Of a stretch of DNA of 64,000 bases, positions 52,615 through 60,319 are shown piece after piece. Below the pieces are notes generated by a model. The model was not told the origin of the DNA, made no database searches, and worked only from the letters and a program-made list of their open reading frames with translations. The DNA comes from Mycolicibacterium llatzerense (GTDB taxonomy: Bacteria > Actinomycetota > Actinomycetes > Mycobacteriales > Mycobacteriaceae): positions 1 to 64,000 of the forward strand of contig NZ_JXST01000030.1 in NCBI RefSeq assembly GCF_000878195.1, read 5' to 3'. The position numbers and the translations under genes are program-made. The first letter of the stretch is position 1; each line of letters opens with the position of its first letter.

Positions 52615-53952
52615 ATGAGTCGGCTGTTCGGCACCGATGGCGTACGTGGCGTCGCAAACCGTGATCTGACGGCCGAGTTGGCGCTGGCGCTGGGTTCTGC
52701 GGCAGCCCGACGGCTGTGCTCGACCTCAGGAGCCGGCCGTTGTGTCGCGGTGGTTGGACGAGATCCCCGGGCCAGCGGCGAGATGCTGGAGGCCGCGGTC
52801 ATCGCCGGCATCACCAGCGAGGGCGTCGACGTGCTGCGGGCCGGCGTGCTGCCGACCCCCGCGGTGGCGTATCTGACCGCCTCCTATGACGCGCAGCTCG
52901 GCGTGATGATCTCCGCCTCGCACAACCCAATGCCGGACAACGGCATCAAGATTTTCGGCGCCGGCGGGCACAAGCTCGACGACGACACCGAGGACCGCAT
53001 CGCCGAACTGGTCGCTGCCGGTCCGGGTACCCGGCCGACGGGCGCCGGCATCGGACGCGTTCTCGACGCCGCCGACGCGCTGGACCGTTACCTCACCCAC
53101 GCCGCCAAGGCCGCGGTTGCGCCGCTGGCCGGGTTGAAAGTGGTCGTCGACTGCGCCAATGGCGCCGCCTCGGCCGCGGCCCCGCAGGCGTACCGGGCCG
53201 CGGGCGCGACTGTCATCGCGATCAGCGCCGAGCCGACCGGGCTCAACATCAACGACGGCTGCGGTTCCACCCACATGGCGCAGCTGCAACAGGCCGTCAT
53301 CGAGCACGGGGCCGACCTGGGCCTCGCCCATGACGGCGACGCCGACCGCTGTCTGGCCGTCGATGCGTCGGGCGCGCTGGTCGACGGTGACGCGATCATG
53401 GTGGTGCTGGCGCTGGCCATGCGCGACGCGGGCGAGCTGGTCTCGAACACGTTGGTGGCCACCGTGATGAGCAACCTCGGTCTGCACCTGGCCATGCGCG
53501 AAGCCGGCATCGAGGTTCGCATCACGGGCGTGGGGGACCGGTACGTGCTCGAGGAGCTGCGCGCCGGCAGGTTCGCCCTCGGCGGCGAACAGTCCGGCCA
53601 CATCGTGATGCCCGAGCTCGGCACCACCGGTGACGGCATCGTCACCGGACTGCGGCTGATGTCGCGCATGGCGCAGACGGGGGAGTCCCTGGCGCGGCTG
53701 TGCGCGCCCATGAAGACGTTGCCGCAGGTGCTGATCAACGTCGAGGTGGCCGACAAGACCACGGTGGCGCAGGCGCCGGCAGTGCAGACCGCGGTTGCCG
53801 AAGCCGAGGCCGAACTCGGCGATACTGGCCGAATCCTGTTGCGGCCCTCCGGAACCGAACAGGTGGTCCGGGTCATGGTGGAAGCCGCCGACGAGGACAC
53901 CGCGCGGATGGTGGCGTTCCGCGTCGCAGAGTCGGTCAGCGACCAGCCCTAG
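52615..53952 (+). CDS. glmM: Phosphoglucosamine mutase GlmM
   Basis: The 445-residue member of the phosphohexomutase family starts FGTDGVRGVAN and has the phosphoserine loop MISASHNPMPDNGIKIFG, the metal loop DGDADRCLAVD, the sugar-binding GGEQSGHI and the phosphate-binding RPSGTEQVVRVM. It converts glucosamine-6-phosphate to glucosamine-1-phosphate for UDP-GlcNAc and peptidoglycan synthesis. The ATG at 52615 follows aaggaaag. Confidence 0.98.
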   Translation: MSRLFGTDGVRGVANRDLTAELALALGSAAARRLCSTSGAGRCVAVVGRDPRASGEMLEAAVIAGITSEGVDVLRAGVLPTPAVAYLTASYDAQLGVMISASHNPMPDNGIKIFGAGGHKLDDDTEDRIAELVAAGPGTRPTGAGIGRVLDAADALDRYLTHAAKAAVAPLAGLKVVVDCANGAASAAAPQAYRAAGATVIAISAEPTGLNINDGCGSTHMAQLQQAVIEHGADLGLAHDGDADRCLAVDASGALVDGDAIMVVLALAMRDAGELVSNTLVATVMSNLGLHLAMREAGIEVRITGVGDRYVLEELRAGRFALGGEQSGHIVMPELGTTGDGIVTGLRLMSRMAQTGESLARLCAPMKTLPQVLINVEVADKTTVAQAPAVQTAVAEAEAELGDTGRILLRPSGTEQVVRVMVEAADEDTARMVAFRVAESVSDQP

Positions 53953-53976
53953 CGAGTTTCGGCGGGAGTGGCCGGG

Positions 53977-54216
53977 TTACCCCGTGCGCGGCATGTGGTC
54001 TCGATAGTCGACAGCCTGGCGGACGAGCGTCAGGTCAGCGTCATCAAGCGGGATCTGATGTGATCTGACGGTGTCGAGGACGGCGTCGAAGCGACGCATC
54101 ACCCGGGGCGTGGTGATCCCGAACTGTGCCAGGGACGCGTCGTCGGATGGTCCTGAACCCGACTCGCAACCCAGCACAAAGGCGAGGATGCCCCGGTCGT
54201 ACCAGTCGAGGTGCAT
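53977..54216 (-). CDS. Small DUF3263-like hypothetical protein
   Basis: The 79-residue protein reads MHLDWYDRGILAFVLGCESG, then SLAQFGITTPRVMRRFDAVLDT. The order of a helix, a Phe-Gly turn and a second helix with R-x3-L recalls the short actinobacterial DUF3263 family, which has a helix-turn-helix look. The family assignment is tentative. It is convergent to glmM and 27 nt after sdaA on the same strand, so it may be cotranscribed with sdaA. Confidence 0.6.
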   Translation of the reverse strand: MHLDWYDRGILAFVLGCESGSGPSDDASLAQFGITTPRVMRRFDAVLDTVRSHQIPLDDADLTLVRQAVDYRDHMPRTG

Positions 54217-54243
54217 GGTTGTCTCCCTCTCCTACAACAACAT

Positions 54244-55641
54244 TCAGCATTCGACGTAGTTCACCGGCACGTTGACCGCGAGGCCGCCGGTGGACGTTTC
54301 CTTGTACTTGGACAGCATGTCGGCACCCGTGGTCCGCATGGTCTCGATGACTTGATCCAGCGAGACGTAATGGGCGCCGTCGCCGCGCAGGGCCATCCGC
54401 GCTGCGTTGATGGCCTTACCGGCCGAGATGGCGTTGCGCTCGATGCACGGCACCTGCACGAGGCCCTGGATGGGATCGCAGGTGAGCCCGAGGCTGTGCT
54501 CCATGGCGATCTCGGCGGCGTTCTCGACCTGTTCGGTTGTGCCGCCGAGGATTTCGGCGAGTGCACCAGCAGCCATCGACGCGGCCGAGCCGACCTCGCC
54601 CTGGCACCCGACCTCGGCGCCGGAGATGGATGCCCGCTCCTTGTAGAGCGAACCGATGGCCCCGGCCGTCAGCAGGAAACGGACCGCGGTGCCGTCCGGG
54701 TCCCGGCGGCCGGCCCGGGTGTAGTGCACGGCGTAGTGCATCACCGCGGGCACGATGCCGGCGGCGCCGTTGGTGGGAGCGGTGACGACCCGGCCGCCGG
54801 ACGCGTTCTCCTCATTGACGGCCAGTGCGACGAGATTGACCCAGTCCTCGGCGAATTCGGGCTGTTTGTTCCAATCCTCGGCATTGAGACGCTCGTACCA
54901 GTCTTTGGCCCGGCGGCGCACTCGCATCGACCCGGGCAGGTAGCCGTCGCGGGCGATGCCGCGCTGTTCGCATTCGACCATCACATCGCGGATATGCAGT
55001 AGCCGGGCCCGGACCTCATCGGCGGTTCGGGTCTCGCATTCGACGGCGAGCATGAGATCGCTGATGCTGCAACCACGTTGGTGGCAGAGTTCCAGCATCT
55101 CCTTGGCCGAGTTGAAGGACAGGGTGTGGGTCGCGGCGGTCCGCGCGGCCGGTTCCAGGCTTTCCGCCTCGGTGACGACGAATCCGCCGCCGATGGAGAA
55201 GTAGGTCTGCAGGTGCAACTCGGCACCGTGGGCATCGAGCGCGGTCAGCGTCATGCCGTTGGGGTGGAAGGGCTGCACCGTCAACGGGCGCAGGGTCATG
55301 TCGGCCTCGGTGAGCGGGATCGGGCGCAGGCCGCCGAGCATGATGTGGCCGCCGGCCCGGATCTCCTCGACGCGCTGTTCCATGACATCGGTCCTGAGTT
55401 CCTCGGGACGGTTGCCTTCGAGTCCGAGCAGGATCGCCGTCATGGTGCCGTGGCCGGCGCCGGTGGCGGCCAATGAGCCGTAGAGATCGACGCGGACGGC
55501 CGCGACTCCGGTGGCACCCTCGAAGGCCCCGAGAGTGTGCAGATCGTCGACGAATCGCGCGGCTGCCCGCATCGGTCCGACGGTGTGTGAACTCGACGGA
55601 CCGATGCCCACCGAGAAGAGGTCGAACACGCTGATGGTCAT
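54244..55641 (-). CDS. sdaA: L-serine ammonia-lyase (L-serine dehydratase)
   Basis: The 465-residue single-chain enzyme starts MTISVFDLFSVGIGPSSSHTVGPMRAA (beta domain) and continues with the alpha domain that holds the iron-sulfur cluster (GCQGEVGSAASMAAGALAEILGG, LTCDPIQGLVQVPCIERN, and the C-terminal cysteine). It converts L-serine to pyruvate and ammonia. It is divergent from the dimethylglycine gene dgcA. In bacteria that eat glycine betaine the last steps are sarcosine to glycine, glycine to serine, and serine to pyruvate, so SdaA closes the route. Confidence 0.95.
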   Translation of the reverse strand: MTISVFDLFSVGIGPSSSHTVGPMRAAARFVDDLHTLGAFEGATGVAAVRVDLYGSLAATGAGHGTMTAILLGLEGNRPEELRTDVMEQRVEEIRAGGHIMLGGLRPIPLTEADMTLRPLTVQPFHPNGMTLTALDAHGAELHLQTYFSIGGGFVVTEAESLEPAARTAATHTLSFNSAKEMLELCHQRGCSISDLMLAVECETRTADEVRARLLHIRDVMVECEQRGIARDGYLPGSMRVRRRAKDWYERLNAEDWNKQPEFAEDWVNLVALAVNEENASGGRVVTAPTNGAAGIVPAVMHYAVHYTRAGRRDPDGTAVRFLLTAGAIGSLYKERASISGAEVGCQGEVGSAASMAAGALAEILGGTTEQVENAAEIAMEHSLGLTCDPIQGLVQVPCIERNAISAGKAINAARMALRGDGAHYVSLDQVIETMRTTGADMLSKYKETSTGGLAVNVPVNYVEC

Positions 55642-55684
55642 CGGAATCTCCCCCTTTGAAGTCCGTAGACGGGTTGATAGACGA

Positions 55685-55705
55685 GTGATATATTAGTTAT
55701 CTCAC
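55685..55705. promoter_or_regulatory. Candidate operator between sdaA and dgcA
   Basis: An imperfect inverted repeat gtgatata-ttagt-tatctcac (7 of 8 positions paired) lies in an AT-rich patch in the 164-nt divergent region between sdaA and the DgcA-like gene. Its central position would let one regulator control both transcripts. No regulator gene of this pathway is in the window. Confidence 0.45.
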
Positions 55706-55805
55706 ATACGGTAGATCAGCATTCGTCGCTGGTCAAGGGGTACTTGTGGGGTTGAAGACGACGTGTGAAGCACGTCCGAACCATCAGAAAGAAACGGACT
55801 CGCCC

Positions 55806-57854
55806 ATGGCGCATCAGCTCATCGATCCGCTCCTGCAGCCTTTCCAGCTGAAGAACATGAACCTGCGCAATCGCGTGGTGAGCACGTCGCACGAGCCGTC
55901 CTACACCGAGGACGGCATGCCCAAGCGCCGCTACCGCCTCTACCACGAGGAGAAGGCCAAGGGCGGCATCTCGCTGACCATGATGGGTGGCTCGGCCGTC
56001 GTCGCGCCGGACAGCCCGTCCGCCTTCGGCAATCTGCACGTCTACAAAGACGAGATCGTGCCGTGGCTGAGCGAGTTGGCGTACGGCGTCCACGAGCACG
56101 GCGCCGCCGTCATGTGCCAGATCACCCACCTGGGCCGCCGGACCAGCAATTACGACGGCGACTGGCTGCCCGTCGTGTACCCGTCCGCCATCCGCGAGCC
56201 CGCCCACCGGTCCTTCCCCAAGGTGGCCGAGGAGTGGGACATGGACCGCATCGTCAAGGCATACGCCGACGCCACCGCACGGTGCCGCGCAGCCGGCCTG
56301 GACGGCATCGAACTCGAGGCCTACACGCATCTGCTCGACGCGTTCTGGTCGCCGCTGACCAACCACCGCGACGACGAGTACGGCATGGGGAGCATGGAGG
56401 ATCGACTTCGCTTCCCGCTGAGGGTGATTCGCGCCGTCCGCGAGGCCGCCGGACCGGACTTCGCGGTCGGCATCCGGATGTCACTCGACGAGGACCTGCC
56501 CGGCGGGTTGCAGTACGAGGACGGCATCGAGATCGCCAAACGCCTGGTGCCCGAGGGCATCGACTTCATCAGCGTGATCAAGGGCTACATGGCCAGTGAC
56601 GAGGCGCTGTCGCGCGTCATCCCGCCGATGGGCACCCCGGTCGCCCCGCACCTGTCGTTCGCCGGACAGGTCAAGAAGGAACTCGGGATCCCGGTCATGC
56701 ACGCTGCCCGGATCAACGATGTGGCCACCGCCCGGCATGCGATCCGCGACGGCCTCCTCGACCTCGTCGGCATGACGCGCGCGCATATCGCCGACCCGCA
56801 CATCGTCGCGAAAATCCAAGCGGGCGAGGAGGACCGGATTCGTCCCTGCGTCGGCGCGACCTACTGCCTCGACGAGATCTACCAGAACCGCGACGCGAAG
56901 TGCGTCCACAACCCGTCCACCGGCCGTGAGGATCGGCTACCGCATCACGTGTCCAAGGCGACCGGGCCAGCGCGGACCGCGGTGGTCATCGGGGCAGGAC
57001 CGGCAGGACTGGAGGCCGCCCGGGTGCTCGGCGAGCGGGGCCACCGGGTCGTGGTTTTCGAGGCCGCCGATACGCCGGGCGGCCAGGTCAAGATCGCGGC
57101 GTCGTCACCGCGCCGGCGCGATCTCATCAGCATCATCGAGTGGCGGTTGGACGAGTGCAAACTGCTCGGGGTCGACATCCGGACCAGCCGCTATGTCGAC
57201 GTCGACGAGGTGCTTGCCGAGAATCCCGACATCGTCGTGGTCGCCACCGGAGGCGTGCCGAACACCGAATTCCTCACCGAGGGAGCCAATCTGGTCACCG
57301 ACGGCTGGGACGTGCTGTGCGGTGCGGTGCATCCGCGCGGCGAGGTCATGCTCTACGACGACAATGGTGGTCACCCCGGATTGGATGCCACCGAGGTGCT
57401 GGCCCGCAGTGGCGTCGCCGTCGAATTCGTCACGCCGGAGCGGACATTGGCGCCCGACGTCGGTGGCGTGAACTACCCCGGCTACTTCAAGGTGTTCGCC
57501 GAGCACGACGTGCACGTCACGCTCAACGAGCGGCTGACTGCGGTGCGCCGCAAGGACGGTCGGCTCGAAGTGGATCTGTACAACGAATATGCGCACGCCA
57601 CCCGGCAGCGCATGGTCGACCACGTCGTCGTCGAACACGGCACCCTGCCGTCGGACGAGCTCTACTTCGGGTTGGTCGCGGGTTCCACCAACCTCGGTGA
57701 GGTCGACCAGCAGGCACTGCTGAACCTGCAGCCGCAAGACGTCGTCCGCAACCCCGGCGGCGGCTACCAGCTTTTCCGAATCGGTGACGCCGTCGCCAGC
57801 CGCAACATCCACGCGGCGATCTACGACGCGTTCCGGCTCTGCCTGGTTCTCTGA
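55806..57854 (+). CDS. dgcA: NADH:flavin oxidoreductase family, dimethylglycine demethylase-like (DgcA)
   Basis: The 682-residue protein has an N-terminal FMN-binding TIM barrel of the trimethylamine-dehydrogenase/2,4-dienoyl-CoA-reductase family, a cysteine cluster region and a C-terminal FAD/NAD-binding domain (VVIGAGPAGLEAARVLGERG). Together with sarcosine oxidase genes it matches DgcA of dimethylglycine catabolism. The cluster region has Cys348, Cys354 and Cys366; the position of the middle cysteine of a CxxCxxC ligand set is Ala. No dgcB gene is visible. The ATG at 55806 gives the usual start. Confidence 0.85.
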   Translation: MAHQLIDPLLQPFQLKNMNLRNRVVSTSHEPSYTEDGMPKRRYRLYHEEKAKGGISLTMMGGSAVVAPDSPSAFGNLHVYKDEIVPWLSELAYGVHEHGAAVMCQITHLGRRTSNYDGDWLPVVYPSAIREPAHRSFPKVAEEWDMDRIVKAYADATARCRAAGLDGIELEAYTHLLDAFWSPLTNHRDDEYGMGSMEDRLRFPLRVIRAVREAAGPDFAVGIRMSLDEDLPGGLQYEDGIEIAKRLVPEGIDFISVIKGYMASDEALSRVIPPMGTPVAPHLSFAGQVKKELGIPVMHAARINDVATARHAIRDGLLDLVGMTRAHIADPHIVAKIQAGEEDRIRPCVGATYCLDEIYQNRDAKCVHNPSTGREDRLPHHVSKATGPARTAVVIGAGPAGLEAARVLGERGHRVVVFEAADTPGGQVKIAASSPRRRDLISIIEWRLDECKLLGVDIRTSRYVDVDEVLAENPDIVVVATGGVPNTEFLTEGANLVTDGWDVLCGAVHPRGEVMLYDDNGGHPGLDATEVLARSGVAVEFVTPERTLAPDVGGVNYPGYFKVFAEHDVHVTLNERLTAVRRKDGRLEVDLYNEYAHATRQRMVDHVVVEHGTLPSDELYFGLVAGSTNLGEVDQQALLNLQPQDVVRNPGGGYQLFRIGDAVASRNIHAAIYDAFRLCLVL

Positions 57855-57889
57855 CCACCACCATCCCCTGACAAACAAGGAGTATCCCT

Positions 57890-58975
57890 ATGCCGCAACA
57901 CGTTCGAGGCGTCATCGCTCGCTCCAAGGGCGCCCCGGTCGAAGTCACCACCATCGTGATTCCGGACCCAGGTCCCGGTGAGGTGGTGGTGAAGATCCAG
58001 GCGTGCGGCGTCTGCCACACCGACCTGACCTACCGCGAGGGCGGCATCAACGACGAGTACCCCTTCTTGCTCGGGCATGAGGCGGCCGGCATCGTCGAAG
58101 AGGTCGGGCCCGGCGTCGAATCGGTGGCGGTCGGCGACTTCGTGATCCTCAACTGGCGCGCGGTGTGCGGCCAGTGCCGGGCGTGCAAGCGCGGTCGCCC
58201 CCAGTACTGCTTCGACACCTTCAACGCCACCCAGAAGATGACGCTCGAGGATGGCACCGAGCTGACGCCGGCGCTGGGCATCGGAGCGTTCGCCGACAAG
58301 ACGCTGGTCCACGCGGGGCAGTGCACCAAGGTCGACGCCGATGCGGACCCGGCGGTGGTCGGCCTGCTGGGCTGTGGCGTGATGGCGGGGCTCGGCGCGG
58401 CAGTCAACACCGGCAACGTCTCGCGCGGCGACTCGGTGGCAGTGATCGGCTGCGGCGGGGTCGGTGACGCCGCCATCATGGGTGCCCGGCTAGCGGGCGC
58501 GGGCAAGATCATCGCCGTCGACCGGGACCCGCGAAAGCTGGAGTGGGCCAAGGAACTCGGCGCCACCCACACCATCAACGCCGCGGAAACAGACACCATC
58601 GAGGCGGTACAGGAGCTCACCGGCGGGTTCGGTGCCGACGTCGTGATCGACGCCGTCGGCCGCCCAGAAACATGGAAGCAGGCGTTCTATGCCCGCGACC
58701 TCGCCGGCACCGTCGTCCTCGTCGGCGTGCCCACCCCGGATATGACGCTGGAGATGCCGCTGGTCGACTTCTTCTCCCGCGGTGGATCGCTGAAGTCGTC
58801 ATGGTACGGCGACTGCCTGCCCGAACGTGACTTCCCGATGCTCGTCGACCTCTACCAGCAGGGCCGAATCCCGTTGGAGCGCTTCGTCTCCGAGCGGATC
58901 AAGCTCGACGAGGTCGAGGATGCGTTCCACACCATGCATGCGGGCAACGTGCTGCGCTCGGTGGTCGTGCTGTGA
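57890..58975 (+). CDS. mscR: S-(hydroxymethyl)mycothiol dehydrogenase (mycothiol-dependent formaldehyde dehydrogenase)
   Basis: This 361-residue zinc-dependent medium-chain dehydrogenase has the same length as, and near-identical segments to, M. tuberculosis MscR/AdhE2 (CGVCHTDLTYREGGINDEYPF, then NWRAVCGQCRACKRGRP, CGVMAGLGAAVNTG and IGCGGVGDAAI). Catalytic zinc ligands are Cys and His of CGVC and GHEA; the structural zinc site is CGQCRACKRG...C. It oxidises the formaldehyde-mycothiol adduct with NAD. Formaldehyde is released by DgcA and sarcosine oxidase encoded on both sides, so it acts as detoxifier. Its stop overlaps the next start. Confidence 0.93.
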   Translation: MPQHVRGVIARSKGAPVEVTTIVIPDPGPGEVVVKIQACGVCHTDLTYREGGINDEYPFLLGHEAAGIVEEVGPGVESVAVGDFVILNWRAVCGQCRACKRGRPQYCFDTFNATQKMTLEDGTELTPALGIGAFADKTLVHAGQCTKVDADADPAVVGLLGCGVMAGLGAAVNTGNVSRGDSVAVIGCGGVGDAAIMGARLAGAGKIIAVDRDPRKLEWAKELGATHTINAAETDTIEAVQELTGGFGADVVIDAVGRPETWKQAFYARDLAGTVVLVGVPTPDMTLEMPLVDFFSRGGSLKSSWYGDCLPERDFPMLVDLYQQGRIPLERFVSERIKLDEVEDAFHTMHAGNVLRSVVVL

Positions 58976-59604
58976 GTGGAGCGCTCCGCATCGACCGGGT
59001 CGTCACCTCGGGCACATTCAGCCTCGACGGCGGCACCTGGGACGTCGACAACAACGTGTGGGTGATCGGCGATGACTCCGAGGTGGTCATCGTCGACGCC
59101 GCACACACCGCACCGCAGATCATCGACGCGGTCGCGGGCCGCAATGTCGTGGCAGTCATCGTCACCCACGGACACAACGACCACGTGACCGTGGCGCCGG
59201 AACTCGCAACCGCCCTCCACGCCCCGGTCCTGCTGCATCCCGGCGACGACATGCTGTGGCAGGCAAGCCATCCCGACGAAAAGTACTGGAACCTCGACGC
59301 CGGTCAGCGGATCGGTTTCGCCGGTACCGAGATCGAGGTCATCCACACGCCCGGGCACTCGCCGGGGTCGGTGTGCCTGTACCTACCGGAGGCCGGCGCG
59401 CTGTTCTCCGGCGACACCCTGTTCAACGGCGGGCCCGGTGCCACCGGCCGCTCCTACAGCGATTTCCCGACGATCATCGACTCGATCCGGGATTCGATTC
59501 TGACGCTGCCGGAGGACACCCGCGTGCACACTGGGCACGGCGACCACACCACCGTCGGGTCCGAGGCGCCGCACCTGGCGGAGTGGATCGCCCGCGGGCA
59601 CTGA
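58972..59604 (+). CDS. Metallo-beta-lactamase-fold hydrolase (Rv2260-like)
   Basis: The 210-residue MBL-fold protein has the metal motif THGHNDH, a second His in HTPGHSPG and Asp in FSGDTLF. In M. tuberculosis the mscR homologue is followed by a similar MBL gene (Rv2260). A likely role is hydrolysis of the S-formylmycothiol formed by MscR or another mycothiol thioester. The GTG start overlaps the mscR stop (GTGA), which supports a joint function. A strong terminator follows at once. Confidence 0.88.
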   Translation: MSGALRIDRVVTSGTFSLDGGTWDVDNNVWVIGDDSEVVIVDAAHTAPQIIDAVAGRNVVAVIVTHGHNDHVTVAPELATALHAPVLLHPGDDMLWQASHPDEKYWNLDAGQRIGFAGTEIEVIHTPGHSPGSVCLYLPEAGALFSGDTLFNGGPGATGRSYSDFPTIIDSIRDSILTLPEDTRVHTGHGDHTTVGSEAPHLAEWIARGH

Positions 59605-59615
59605 ATTCAATAGCA

Positions 59616-59659
59616 CTGTGCGGCGGTAACTCTGGTGAGTTGCCGCCGCACAGCTTTTT
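59616..59659 (+). terminator. Intrinsic terminator of the dgcA-mscR-MBL transcript
   Basis: A 17-bp stem (59616-59632 with 59637-59653, one G-U pair) and a 4-nt loop is followed by a run of T (ctttttc). It starts 12 nt after the MBL gene stop and is the clearest rho-independent terminator of the window. Confidence 0.85.
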
Positions 59660-59673
59660 CCAGACGACGAAGA

Positions 59674-59718
59674 TGAGCTTGTGTTCGAAGATCCTGCGAA
59701 ACTTCGAACACAAGCTCA
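59674..59718. repeat. Perfect 17-bp inverted repeat between convergent transcripts
   Basis: Arms 59674-59690 and 59702-59718 are perfectly complementary and contain ttcgaa ends facing an 11-nt loop. It lies 17 nt beyond the soxG stop, so it is the likely 3' hairpin of the sox operon, although no T run follows on the reverse strand. Its lower GC content sets it apart from the other terminators here. Confidence 0.7.
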
Positions 59719-59734
59719 CGTTCGGCGGTACTTC

Positions 59735-60319
59735 CTATTGGTATTCGTCCAGCGCATCGATCAACCAGTCGGCCAGATAGCCGGCGAACGATGAGCGGAC
59801 GATGATCCGGTAGTCGGTGCCCTTGTCGTCCAACGGAATCAGCACGACCGCCGCCAACGCCAGCATCGTCTGGGCGGCAGCGCCCGGACCGAACACCCGC
59901 GGATGCAAGTCCAGAGAACAGCCCTTGGCCAGCACATCGCGGGCGTGCGCACCGCGCAGGCGCACCGTGGTGCGCTGTGCGGACACGTCGACGGCAGCAC
60001 CGCCCGCGGCGGCGACCGCCTCGTGCAGTTCGGTCTCGAGCGCCTCGCCGCTGCGCTGCGTCGAGGTCACCAGCCACTCCTGCGGGCCGAACCAGATCAC
60101 CGTCGAATCGATGCCGGCCACGCAGGTCCCCGGCGTCGCCGGCAACGAGTCCAGGCCGAGGAGTCGGGCGGCTTCGGCGCCGCCGGGTCCCGTCGGGTCG
60201 GCCCACAGATCGACCATCGTGACGAACGGCTCCTCGGTGAGAATCGCTGCCGGTGCGGTCGCCGCGAACTGGGTGGCCCAACCCTGCAATGGGCTACGGC
60301 GAGTGAGGGTTTCAGCCAT
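59735..60319 (-). CDS. soxG: Sarcosine oxidase gamma subunit SoxG
   Basis: The 194-residue subunit contains GWATQFAATAP, WFGPQEWLVTS, VDVSAQRTTVRLRGAHARDVLAKGCSLDLHPRVF and the C-terminal YRIIVRSSFAGYLADWLIDA, all typical of SoxG. It is the smallest folate-binding-type subunit of the heterotetrameric enzyme. The ATG at 60319 overlaps the end of soxA by eight bases. It is the last gene of soxBDAG. Confidence 0.92.
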   Translation of the reverse strand: MAETLTRRSPLQGWATQFAATAPAAILTEEPFVTMVDLWADPTGPGGAEAARLLGLDSLPATPGTCVAGIDSTVIWFGPQEWLVTSTQRSGEALETELHEAVAAAGGAAVDVSAQRTTVRLRGAHARDVLAKGCSLDLHPRVFGPGAAAQTMLALAAVVLIPLDDKGTDYRIIVRSSFAGYLADWLIDALDEYQ

